Below are positions 51,614 to 59,598 of a stretch of DNA of 64,000 bases, piece after piece. The notes under the pieces are model-generated. The model did no database searches, had not been told where the DNA came from, and saw only the letters and a list, made by a program, of their open reading frames with translations. Location of the stretch: positions 9,999 to 73,998 of the forward strand of contig JAFWUX010000090.1 in assembly GCA_017523995.1 (NCBI GenBank), read 5' to 3'. The position numbers were made by a program, and so were the translations under genes. How positions within the stretch are numbered: position 1 is the first letter of the stretch; each line of letters opens with the position of its first letter. Source of the DNA: Oscillospiraceae bacterium. Lineage in GTDB: Bacteria; Bacillota_A; Clostridia; Oscillospirales; Ruminococcaceae.

Positions 51614-54214
51614 TTAGTGGATAGATGAGCGTACTACTTCGTTGCGCTTGATCATGAAATCAACAATCGAAACCTGTTCGCCGCCATAGGAGAACAGTGT
51701 GCCGCCGCCTCCGCCGGGCCAACCGCCGCCGGGCCAGCCGAAACCGCCTCCAAAGCCACCGCCCCACATGCCGCCGCCTCCCCAAATACCGCCGCCGGGG
51801 TTCTGGGAGACTTGCAGTCCGTTCGGACTCTTTGCGATATTGGATTCAAACTGATCTGCAGTGAAGAGGAACCGCGGGTCAGCCTTGACATGGCTGCGAA
51901 TCAAGGTCGCAAATCCATTGACTGTCTTTTCGGGATCGTTATAGTAATTCACGATCTGCATGACATAGCCGTCATAGAGCTTTTTGTACTCCGAAACAGC
52001 AAGCAGCTTTGTCAGCATCGGGCGGCGGTTTGCATCCGCCTGATACATGCCCGTGTTGACATCCGAATTGACCGATGCGCCGTAATCCATGAAGTTTCCG
52101 AGTGAAAGATTGTAGTCCCAGCCGACATAATACATCTTGCCCTCGTTATACTGGACATAGAAGTTATGCGGCATCATACCGTTATAGCTGTCATAGTTGC
52201 AAAGAACGGCATTGACTGCAAAGCCCTTGAGCCAGCTCGGAACATCAATGATGTCTTCGATAAACTTGTAGTTCTGCGGGGTGACGCGATTGATCGCGTT
52301 CACAATCTCCGTGATATGCGTGAGGTTGTCATCCGTACCGAATTTCACCTCAAAGTTTTGCAGATCCATATCCGGTGCAAAGGTGCAGTCATAGCTTGTG
52401 CCGAAGTCCGCAGCTTTGTAGAGGACGGAATCATCCTTTGTCGCAAGGCGTTCACCGAGCGTTGTGCCGGGCTGCTCGCAAAGGAAGTAGAAACTGTAAA
52501 GCTGACCGTTCAGATACATATCCGTATACGCGCAGATTGGTGCGTATGCATCCAGATCATACATCGCATTATAGCAAAGGATATCGCGCATGCAGGACGG
52601 ATCAGAATACATATTGTTCATGCAGATTTCCGTCAGACCGTGATAATTCTGGTATTTGTCATACTTATCCATTTTGATGCGGAAACTGTACTTATCTTTG
52701 CCTGCCTGATAGATAAACTGGTTCGAGCTGTGACCCTTTGTGCGGATACCGACATTCGGGAAACTCTCGCCGTCTATCACAACATCACAGGGATAGTATT
52801 CCTCGTCCTGCGAATGTGCAAGAAAATCCGTCCACTTGGCGCTGTCCATTTTGACTTCGATCTTGTGCACTTTGGACTGATCGAACAGGTCAGCATAGAG
52901 CAGTTCTGCATGATCGGTGTTGTTCACTCCTTCATAACTTGCGGAGGACGAAAGCGTAAAGTTCTTCTGACCGTTTCGCTCAACCTGAATGCCGCCTGCC
53001 CAGAGCGTATAATTCGTGCCTGAACGCAGATCCGGTGAGGAGATCAGCGCATAGCGGTATTTTTTCAGCGTATTCTGATCAAACACCGTATGGGTTCCGG
53101 AATCAGTCAGCGCGATCGGATTGTTCTTCGACCATTCTTTGACGAATGTCACCTGCATCGCCGCCTGATTTGCAGAGCCAAGCGTTCCGCAGGCATTGTC
53201 CGTTGCGGTTGCGAGAATTGTGCATCCGTCCAGTGTGATGCTGTCGGTGGATGTCAGACCGCGGTCGCCGCAGGCACGGATCTCGCCGCCGGTGAGTGCC
53301 ATAGTTGTATCAGCCTGCATCGCATCCTTGCCGGATTTGATCTGGAGCTGACCGCCTTGCACATCGAGATTGCCCTTTGTTGCCTTGATGCCGTCACCCT
53401 CACTGTCAACGATCACGAGACCGTCCTTGACCGTGACAGAAGTTCTGCCGCGGATTGCATCCGCATTGCCGGTTGTCACATCAAGCGTACCGCCGGTGAT
53501 CTTCAGGTCATTGTTGCAGTGGATACCGTATTGAATGCCTGCGTTGATTTTCAGCGATCCCTCGCCTTTCACAGTCAGGTCATCTTTTGCGTGCAGAACC
53601 GCAAATGAAGGCTCAATCTCGGTCTGGGGTGCCTCTTTTCCGTCAGAGAGTGTATTCTCCTTACCGGCAACGAGATTGACAGATGTATTCTCTGCATTCT
53701 CGACCAGAATACAGGGTGCATCGCTGTTGACCATATCCACACCGCTCAAAAACAGCTTGACTGTTCTTGTATCGACTGTTTCATCCGGTACATTGACCAG
53801 AATCTGACCGCCCTGCAGGCTGCCGTCGATATAGTAGGTACCCGAAGCACTGATTGTCGCGGTTTTGCCGCTGACCGCAATGCTGGTTCCCTCATAGCTG
53901 ATGCTGCTGCCTTTCAGATGGATATACTGCGGTTCGTCTTCTTTTTCAGGGACCTGACGCTTCATCAGCGTAAGGTCTCTTGCGTCGAGTATACCGTCCT
54001 GATTCATATCTCCTGCGCGCCAGTCCGCCAGTGATGCAGTTGATGTCAGGAGCCACTTTTGCAGCTGCTGTACATCCGCCTTTGTCAGCTGACCGTCCCG
54101 GTTGATATCACCGGATGCCGCCGCAGAAGCAGGGATTGCCATGCCGCAGACCGTCACTGCGGCAGCTGTCATGATACCGATTGTCAATTTAGATTGCTGC
54201 AGAACGCTTCGCAT
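51614..54214 (-). CDS. Dockerin-bearing CotH-kinase-fold protein
   Basis: About 866 residues. Signal peptide 1-31. Dockerin at about 33-88 (SGDINRDGQLTKADV and AGDMNQDGILDARDL). About 95-390 is a beta-helix-like region (DUF4353 type) with repeated G-G-x-L-x-V/I strands. About 405-790 is a CotH domain with VGIRTKGHSS, D-K-Y-S-F-R-I-K-M-D-K-Y and NFYVQYNEGKMYYVGWDYNL, matching the Asp-rich active site of protein kinase-like CotH. The C-terminal 60 residues contain a Gly/Trp-rich tract. I use ATG 54214 (GGAGG 8 bp upstream); GTG 54223 is too close to that site. It is 15 bp downstream of the CE15 gene, in one operon. Function in the cellulosome unknown. Confidence 0.9.
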   Translation of the reverse strand: MRSVLQQSKLTIGIMTAAAVTVCGMAIPASAAASGDINRDGQLTKADVQQLQKWLLTSTASLADWRAGDMNQDGILDARDLTLMKRQVPEKEDEPQYIHLKGSSISYEGTSIAVSGKTATISASGTYYIDGSLQGGQILVNVPDETVDTRTVKLFLSGVDMVNSDAPCILVENAENTSVNLVAGKENTLSDGKEAPQTEIEPSFAVLHAKDDLTVKGEGSLKINAGIQYGIHCNNDLKITGGTLDVTTGNADAIRGRTSVTVKDGLVIVDSEGDGIKATKGNLDVQGGQLQIKSGKDAMQADTTMALTGGEIRACGDRGLTSTDSITLDGCTILATATDNACGTLGSANQAAMQVTFVKEWSKNNPIALTDSGTHTVFDQNTLKKYRYALISSPDLRSGTNYTLWAGGIQVERNGQKNFTLSSSASYEGVNNTDHAELLYADLFDQSKVHKIEVKMDSAKWTDFLAHSQDEEYYPCDVVIDGESFPNVGIRTKGHSSNQFIYQAGKDKYSFRIKMDKYDKYQNYHGLTEICMNNMYSDPSCMRDILCYNAMYDLDAYAPICAYTDMYLNGQLYSFYFLCEQPGTTLGERLATKDDSVLYKAADFGTSYDCTFAPDMDLQNFEVKFGTDDNLTHITEIVNAINRVTPQNYKFIEDIIDVPSWLKGFAVNAVLCNYDSYNGMMPHNFYVQYNEGKMYYVGWDYNLSLGNFMDYGASVNSDVNTGMYQADANRRPMLTKLLAVSEYKKLYDGYVMQIVNYYNDPEKTVNGFATLIRSHVKADPRFLFTADQFESNIAKSPNGLQVSQNPGGGIWGGGGMWGGGFGGGFGWPGGGWPGGGGGTLFSYGGEQVSIVDFMIKRNEVVRSSIH

Positions 54215-54229
54215 TCCAAACACCTCCGT

Positions 54230-56269
54230 TTAATAGAGCCAATTCTTAGCAAAGGTGTCAGCGAACGGATCTTTATTCTTCGCCAGTTCAAAAGGAGAAT
54301 GTGTCAGATTGCTGAGATCCAGTTTAGACTGGATACCATAGACATGCTGATCGAAATATGCGATCATATACTTCATATCTTCTTCAATAACTGCGTGACC
54401 GGAAAGATGTACGTTGATAGCAAGATGGTCGCTGAGATCAAGATAATCAAATACATGTTTGACGCCGAGATAAGCCATCCACTGCGCGGGTGCATTGACC
54501 CAGTCCTCACCCTGGCAGGAACAGATCATGAACAGATAGCGGTTCGGATCGGCACAAAGTGAAGCAAGCATATGCTGATCCACCGGAAGCTGATTTTCAG
54601 ACCTGAATTCCATGAATCTGCCGTTAAACCAGCCCTGTTCACCTGACGCCTGTAGATTACCAAGCGCTTCATTCTCAGAATATCTGTAGCTGCTGGAGCC
54701 GCCTTTGCTGGAAAAATCGTATGTTTTGCCTACTGATCTGTAACGGTAAAGCGCGAGACCTCCGCAGCCGGAGCAGGAAGGCGCAACCATCTTGAAACGC
54801 TTGTCATATGCGCCGCAGACAGCTGTTGCTTTGCCGTATCTCGAAACACCTGTTACAATGGCATTTTCCGGATTGATGTTTAATTCTTTGGCTGCACCCT
54901 GATAAAGTGCGTCCAGTGTTCTGCTGAGACCCCATGACCACGCCATCAGGACACCGGTCTGTTCCTCCCAGTTTCTGCCGTAAGGATAAAGCGTGTAGAA
55001 AGCACCGGTATGCGCGTTGTTATCAGCAGAAGAGCCGGGCGGCGTGAACATACCGTCCGAATCATAGGTAATCACAGCATAGCCGTTATCGGTTGCGGTC
55101 TTTTCCGCAATGTTTTTGTGCATGCCGAGAATAACCGGAGCGCGGCCTTCATGTCTGACCTTTGCAGGTCTGTTGATGACCATCTTGAAAGATGCGGTTT
55201 TGCCGGTACTCTTGCGCTTGACCGTAATCGTCATGCTGTTGCCGCTGATACTGTAGCTTGTTTCATCATCAGAGCCGTCAATCCATTTGCCGTACATATA
55301 GTATTCATACATACAGCTGATCTCAGCCTGACGCCGCCACCAGTCTTCCTGACTCTCCACCTTGGAACCGTCAGCAAAGATAAACGGATCAGGAATATCG
55401 CTGCTGGATTTCAGCGCAGAAACCTGCGGGAAGTTGTAGGACTTTTCGTACTCCTGCGGACCTGTGACCGGATCACCATCTGGCTCGCCCTTCTCAAACT
55501 TGCTGATCTTGCCGAGCAGATAATCGCGCAGCATGTTGACATCAAGCTCATTGACCTTGCCGCTCTGATTGACATCGCCGTATTTTCTCACACCGGAGTC
55601 ATTCTTCTCAGCAAGCACCGTCTGCTTCATCGCAGCAAGATCCGCAGCCGAAAGCTCGCCGTCCTTATCCAGATCACCGAGCACGAACGGAACCTGCTTC
55701 GGCGGCTTCGGATTGGAAGGATCGCTGACAGCTTTGACATCGTCGATGTAGAAATCGCCGGTGCCGTCATCCGTCTCAAAGTAGATGGAAACATCGGTCG
55801 CATCAGCCGGAATCGTATAGGAGGTATTCTCCAGATGAGCCCAGCCGTCAGCGGCACTCGCCTCAGCAATGCTAGGATACTGAGTCTTGCCGCTGGAATC
55901 GGTGTACTGCAGCGTCATTTTGAACGTTGCACTTCCGCTGCCTGCATATTTCGCATAACCGCTGAAGCTGTACTTGCTGCCTGCAGTAAACGCAGAGCTA
56001 AGCGCTTTTGTGGCGCCGTTCCATGATTGCGAGCGGCCTGTTACAAACAGCGAACCGCTGCCTTCATGCGCTTCTTTTGTTGAAGCGGATACCGATGCAG
56101 CACCTCTGCCTGTCCATTCGGATGCACCGCTCTCGAAAGTATCATTGAAGATCAAACCGGAATCCTCACTCTCTGCGGCGAAAGCCGGAAAAACAGACAG
56201 CACAGCAGAACATAATGTGCCTACAGCCATAAAACTTGCCATCTTTCTGACGGCATTCTTGGTAAACAT
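54230..56269 (-). CDS. Cellulosomal glucuronoyl esterase, CBM22-dockerin-CE15
   Basis: About 679 residues from ATG 56269 (GGGGAG 8 bp upstream). Signal peptide 1-32; CBM22-like module about 38-185; dockerin about 195-258 (LGDLDKDGELSAADL and YGDVNQSGKVNELDV); CE15 esterase about 275-679. The nucleophile sits in VTGVSRYGKATAV, the G-x-S-R-x-G motif specific to CE15. Later, LSGHAVIEED holds the likely catalytic His. The enzyme splits ester bonds between lignin alcohols and 4-O-methylglucuronate on xylan. It shares its architecture with the CE3/CE1 esterase at 8538-10817. Confidence 0.92.
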   Translation of the reverse strand: MFTKNAVRKMASFMAVGTLCSAVLSVFPAFAAESEDSGLIFNDTFESGASEWTGRGAASVSASTKEAHEGSGSLFVTGRSQSWNGATKALSSAFTAGSKYSFSGYAKYAGSGSATFKMTLQYTDSSGKTQYPSIAEASAADGWAHLENTSYTIPADATDVSIYFETDDGTGDFYIDDVKAVSDPSNPKPPKQVPFVLGDLDKDGELSAADLAAMKQTVLAEKNDSGVRKYGDVNQSGKVNELDVNMLRDYLLGKISKFEKGEPDGDPVTGPQEYEKSYNFPQVSALKSSSDIPDPFIFADGSKVESQEDWWRRQAEISCMYEYYMYGKWIDGSDDETSYSISGNSMTITVKRKSTGKTASFKMVINRPAKVRHEGRAPVILGMHKNIAEKTATDNGYAVITYDSDGMFTPPGSSADNNAHTGAFYTLYPYGRNWEEQTGVLMAWSWGLSRTLDALYQGAAKELNINPENAIVTGVSRYGKATAVCGAYDKRFKMVAPSCSGCGGLALYRYRSVGKTYDFSSKGGSSSYRYSENEALGNLQASGEQGWFNGRFMEFRSENQLPVDQHMLASLCADPNRYLFMICSCQGEDWVNAPAQWMAYLGVKHVFDYLDLSDHLAINVHLSGHAVIEEDMKYMIAYFDQHVYGIQSKLDLSNLTHSPFELAKNKDPFADTFAKNWLY

Positions 56270-56395
56270 ATCATTCACTCCCCATTTTATCTTTCTTCCC
56301 CCCAAGTGGCGCGAATGACGTACTTGATCTGATTAGACCCCCTTTTCCAAGTTGTTCGCATTTTCATAGAACGAAACCCGGTTCGATTCGTTCTG

Positions 56396-56438
56396 TATAA
56401 AAAAACAGCCGCACGATTCCCATTTCGCGCAGCTGTTT
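56396..56438 (-). terminator. Intrinsic terminator within the CE15 operon leader
   Basis: On the minus strand AAACAGCTGCGCG pairs with CGTGCGGCTGTTT over 13 bp with two wobble pairs and a 10-base loop, followed by seven T. It lies 125 bp upstream of the CE15 start codon and downstream of the only good promoter. Confidence 0.75.
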
Positions 56439-56591
56439 CCGGCAATAATATGACACATATTCCTTTGTGATCACAAATTCAGAAACACTACGTTTTAATT
56501 CTGTTAAAACACGCGTTTCCCCTAAAAATCAATAAGTATCTGTGTTTTTCTGTTCCCGACCGCTATATTTGTACGGTCATAAAAATTGTAC
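56399..56591 (-). ncRNA. Structured leader or small RNA upstream of the CE15 operon
   Basis: From the promoter 56598-56626 transcription would start near 56591 and first meet the terminator at 56396-56438, giving about 190 nt. Read on the minus strand it contains a hairpin of GAAAC...GTTTC with GTTTTAA/TTAAAAC inside (about 56480-56517) and a perfect 14-bp palindrome TTTGTGATCACAAA (56464-56477). There is no ORF over 20 codons with a ribosome site. It may be an sRNA, or a conditional leader (riboswitch or attenuator) for the CE15-CotH operon. No known family recognised. Confidence 0.45.
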
Positions 56592-56597
56592 AAATTT

Positions 56598-56626
56598 ATT
56601 ATAGCATAGTGAACGGGGTTTGTCAA
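56598..56626 (-). promoter_or_regulatory. Promoter of the CE15-CotH operon or its leader RNA
   Basis: TTGACA (56621-56626), 17-bp spacer, TATAAT (56598-56603) on the minus strand. It is about 320 bp before the CE15 start codon. No second promoter is obvious between the terminator and that codon. Confidence 0.8.
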
Positions 56627-56654
56627 GAGCAAATATGAAATTTTTATGTACAAA

Positions 56655-58409
56655 TCAGTCCGCAATGCGCAGTTTATTGGCAGTTTCGGCATTAGGCGTC
56701 ACGAATGCAGTCTGATAGTTTGTATAAATGACCATACCCGGACGGGCACCGGCAGGCTTTTTTACATAGCGCGCCGGACAGTAATCGACCTTGACCTGTG
56801 CTGATTCTCTGCCTTTGCTGTAGTAGGCAGCGAGCATGGCTGCTTCTTCAACCGAGCTGTCCGGCGGCGTCTGTCCTTCTGTCACAAGAATGACATGTGC
56901 ACCGTGAACAAGCTGCGTGTGCAGCCAGATATCGGTTTTATCCGCAAATTTCAGCGTCAGCTGATCGTTCTGCTTGTTGTTCCGTCCGACGAAAATATCA
57001 AAGCCGTCGCTCGAACGAAAATGCAGCGGCTGCATCGGCTTCGGCGGTTTCCCGTTTTTGCGGTTTTCACGCAGATAGCCCTGCTCGATCAGTTCCAGAC
57101 GGAGCTGCGCAAGATCAGACTCGCATTCGGTGCGAGTGAGTGCATCAAATACGCTGTCGATATAGATTTGCTCCTGCTCACCCTCTGCGATGAGTTCGGT
57201 AAGCTTTTTCCGCGCGTTGCATGCCTTGCGATATTTTTTATAGTAGAGCTGTGCATTCTGCGCGGGCGTCAGGCGGACATCAAGCGGGATTTCAACGACC
57301 GGACAGTTTTCATCATAGAAATCCTCGACTCTTGCAACGCTGTCGCCGCGTTGAATCCGATAGAGATTCGCTGAAATCAGATCTCCGCGGCGGCGGTCTG
57401 TCTCCATCGAATCACAGGCAATGAGCTCCTGTTTCTGATTCGCAACACGCTTGCCGATTCGTTCCGATGCATTTGCGAGGAACCGGAACAGATCATTCGC
57501 CCGCTGATGCATCCGCGCAAACAGATCACGCTGCGCAAAGAAGGCGTCGAGTGTCTCACTTGCCGTAGGATATTCCGCAGTGACCATCAAAGCGCCGTAC
57601 TGTGCAATGTGCATATAGGAAAAATCCTTGAGCTGTCCCTCTTTTGTCCGGACAGAGGTGAACCGGCGCTTTGCAGCATCCGCCAGCAATTCCTGCGTCT
57701 GGTGCACAATGAACAGCAGCCGTGACATCTGCTCATCGGTCAGCGGAAGCGTGACCGCCTCCCCTCTGCCGACATAGAACTCCCACTCGCGCGCGACGAT
57801 CGGCGAAATGCCCTCAAACAGCCGGATAATCGCTTTGGAAAGTGAAACAGGCATGCTGGCGGAAACGCGCTCAATGATCTGCGCATCGGTGCAGTCCGTC
57901 ATACAAATGCGATCTTCGCGCGGCGGCGCCTGATACTCCATACCCGGCAGAACAAGGCGAACACGCGAAACATCCTCATCCACGCGGCGCAGACTGTCGA
58001 TGATTCTGCCTGTCTCATTGACAAGAATCACATTCGAGAATTTGCCCATGATCTCGCAGACAAGCGTCAACAGGACAGAGTCCCCCATTTCGTTGTTCGC
58101 ACGAATCCGGAAGCGCAGAATGCGCTCAAGCCCGTCCTGCTCAATATCCTCAAGTTTGCCGCCGCTCAGATGCTTACGCAGCAGCATGCAGAACATCGGC
58201 GGTTGCGCAGGATTTTCGGGCACAGTCTGCGTGATGTGAACACGCGCTGCATCCGCGGATGCCGAAAACAGCACCTTGACCGCACCCTTGCCGCGGAACG
58301 AAAGCACAAGCATATCGCGCGAAGGCTGATAGATTTTGTCGATCCGTGTGCCGATCAGCGGCAGAAGCTCCTCACAGATACAATGCAGAAATGCGCCGTC
58401 AAGTGCCAT
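56655..58409 (-). CDS. rqcH: Ribosome quality-control factor RqcH (NFACT family)
   Basis: A 584-residue protein. The NFACT-N domain begins ALDGAFLHCICEELLP, has FCMLLRKHLSGG near residue 73 and C-E-I-M-G-K-F-S-N near residue 118. A helical middle region with coiled-coil character spans about 260-440. The NFACT-R domain follows with GRNNKQNDQLT, W-L-H-T-Q-x-V-H-G-A-H-V and Y-C-P-A-R-Y-V-K-K-P. RqcH binds stalled 50S-peptidyl-tRNA and adds C-terminal alanine tails; older annotations call it a fibronectin-binding protein. It starts 25 bp after the OYE-like gene. Confidence 0.93.
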   Translation of the reverse strand: MALDGAFLHCICEELLPLIGTRIDKIYQPSRDMLVLSFRGKGAVKVLFSASADAARVHITQTVPENPAQPPMFCMLLRKHLSGGKLEDIEQDGLERILRFRIRANNEMGDSVLLTLVCEIMGKFSNVILVNETGRIIDSLRRVDEDVSRVRLVLPGMEYQAPPREDRICMTDCTDAQIIERVSASMPVSLSKAIIRLFEGISPIVAREWEFYVGRGEAVTLPLTDEQMSRLLFIVHQTQELLADAAKRRFTSVRTKEGQLKDFSYMHIAQYGALMVTAEYPTASETLDAFFAQRDLFARMHQRANDLFRFLANASERIGKRVANQKQELIACDSMETDRRRGDLISANLYRIQRGDSVARVEDFYDENCPVVEIPLDVRLTPAQNAQLYYKKYRKACNARKKLTELIAEGEQEQIYIDSVFDALTRTECESDLAQLRLELIEQGYLRENRKNGKPPKPMQPLHFRSSDGFDIFVGRNNKQNDQLTLKFADKTDIWLHTQLVHGAHVILVTEGQTPPDSSVEEAAMLAAYYSKGRESAQVKVDYCPARYVKKPAGARPGMVIYTNYQTAFVTPNAETANKLRIAD

Positions 58410-58434
58410 ATTCCGCTCCTTTCAAAATCAAAAC

Positions 58435-59523
58435 TCAGATACCGGAAAACCCGCCGTAGGATGCAAATTCACCCTCGATCATACCGGCAGCCAGATTCGC
58501 AAACGGGATATCATCACAATCCAGCTCCGGAATCACAAGCTGCACATTCTGCTGCAGATCGCTGTCCAGCATTGCAACGCAGGTGCAGAGACGACTGTAG
58601 CGCAGCAGCGGAGACTCCGGTGCAGGCTCGCACATCCAGTTGATATTCGGGATTCCGATCGTGCAGATCACCAGTTCGATTCCATACAATGTCTGCAGGA
58701 TTTTCAAAAGCAGTGCAGGCTCATAGAGATCCGGCGCACTGTGATCCTCAAACGCCATACCCCAGCCGTCGGGCTGCGGGATGCCGTCGCTCAGGCAGAG
58801 GCGAACCGTAAAGAACAGCTTGTCCGAGACAACCATCTTCATCGCGGTATAGCAATCGCGCAGAAAACGGGTTCTGTCATCGAAATCGCCGCCGAACTTG
58901 CCGTCACGGTGGAATGCAGCAAGGCTCTCGCCAAAGAGACTTCTGTCCGCAGCGTTCAGTGCAATGCCGTCAAAGCCTGCCTTTTCAACTGCTTTTGCAG
59001 CATCCGCACAGGTGATCAGCAGCGCATTGAGTTCTTCATCCTTGAGCAGCGGAACATCATGCGGCAGGCTCGCGCTGAGATCAAACGCCGCAGGCTTCAA
59101 AGCATGATGTCCTGCATGTGTCAGCAGTGCAATCACAACCGGCGCAAAGCCGTGTGCTTCTTCCGATGCAGCCTTCACCGCATCGACCAGCGCCTGAAAC
59201 GAAGCAGCGTTTTCATCAGAGATTGCGAGGCTTTGCTCATATTCTCTTGCATCGGCGGAAACGGCGGTCGGTTCAATCACAACAATGCCATATGCTTTTT
59301 CACGAACGGCATTCGCGTAGCGGCTGACAGTATCCTCAGACGGCGCACCGTCTTCTGCAGCATCGAATGCGGGCTGCATCAGCAATACGCTGCGGTTTGC
59401 GATTGCGTGACCATGCAGTGTCTCCGGCTGATTCAGCGCATCCGTTTTATAATGCATCGGGAAAAACACACCGATATCGGACGCTTCTTCACGCAGTACG
59501 TCAATTTGCATTTCCAGTTCCAT
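58435..59523 (-). CDS. Degenerate old-yellow-enzyme-like TIM-barrel protein
   Basis: About 362 residues. The order of elements follows NADH:flavin oxidoreductase (OYE): H-x-A-I-A-N-R near residue 39, VIALLTHAGHHALKP (cf. the H-A-G-R loop), AGFDGIALNAAD, then GKFGGDFDDRTRFL (cf. Y-G-G-S-x-x-N-R-x-R-F). The H-G-A-H-G motif that binds substrate and flavin in OYE reads LNAADRS here, so flavin or substrate binding may be altered. ATG 59523 follows GGAGGTATCAT. It sits 25 bp upstream of rqcH with no promoter seen between. Confidence 0.65.
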   Translation of the reverse strand: MELEMQIDVLREEASDIGVFFPMHYKTDALNQPETLHGHAIANRSVLLMQPAFDAAEDGAPSEDTVSRYANAVREKAYGIVVIEPTAVSADAREYEQSLAISDENAASFQALVDAVKAASEEAHGFAPVVIALLTHAGHHALKPAAFDLSASLPHDVPLLKDEELNALLITCADAAKAVEKAGFDGIALNAADRSLFGESLAAFHRDGKFGGDFDDRTRFLRDCYTAMKMVVSDKLFFTVRLCLSDGIPQPDGWGMAFEDHSAPDLYEPALLLKILQTLYGIELVICTIGIPNINWMCEPAPESPLLRYSRLCTCVAMLDSDLQQNVQLVIPELDCDDIPFANLAAGMIEGEFASYGGFSGI

Positions 59524-59540
59524 ATGATACCTCCATTGTA

Positions 59541-59590
59541 AAAACGGAATGCCTGCCGTCGGCACCGTTTGCCGGCAGCAGGCAGTTCCG
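59541..59590 (-). terminator. Terminator after the GH9 gene
   Basis: On the minus strand CGGAA...TTCCG encloses TGCCTGC/GGCAGGCA and a GC-rich inner stem, followed by five T. It lies between the GH9 stop (59599) and the OYE-like start (59523). Confidence 0.8.
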
Positions 59591-59598
59591 ATCACAGA

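Noticed and set aside
56464..56477. Perfect palindrome TTTGTGATCACAAA as a CRP operator
   Set aside because: It resembles half-sites of CRP but lacks the 6-bp spacer of the E. coli consensus and lies over 100 bp downstream of the promoter; retained only as a leader hairpin element.
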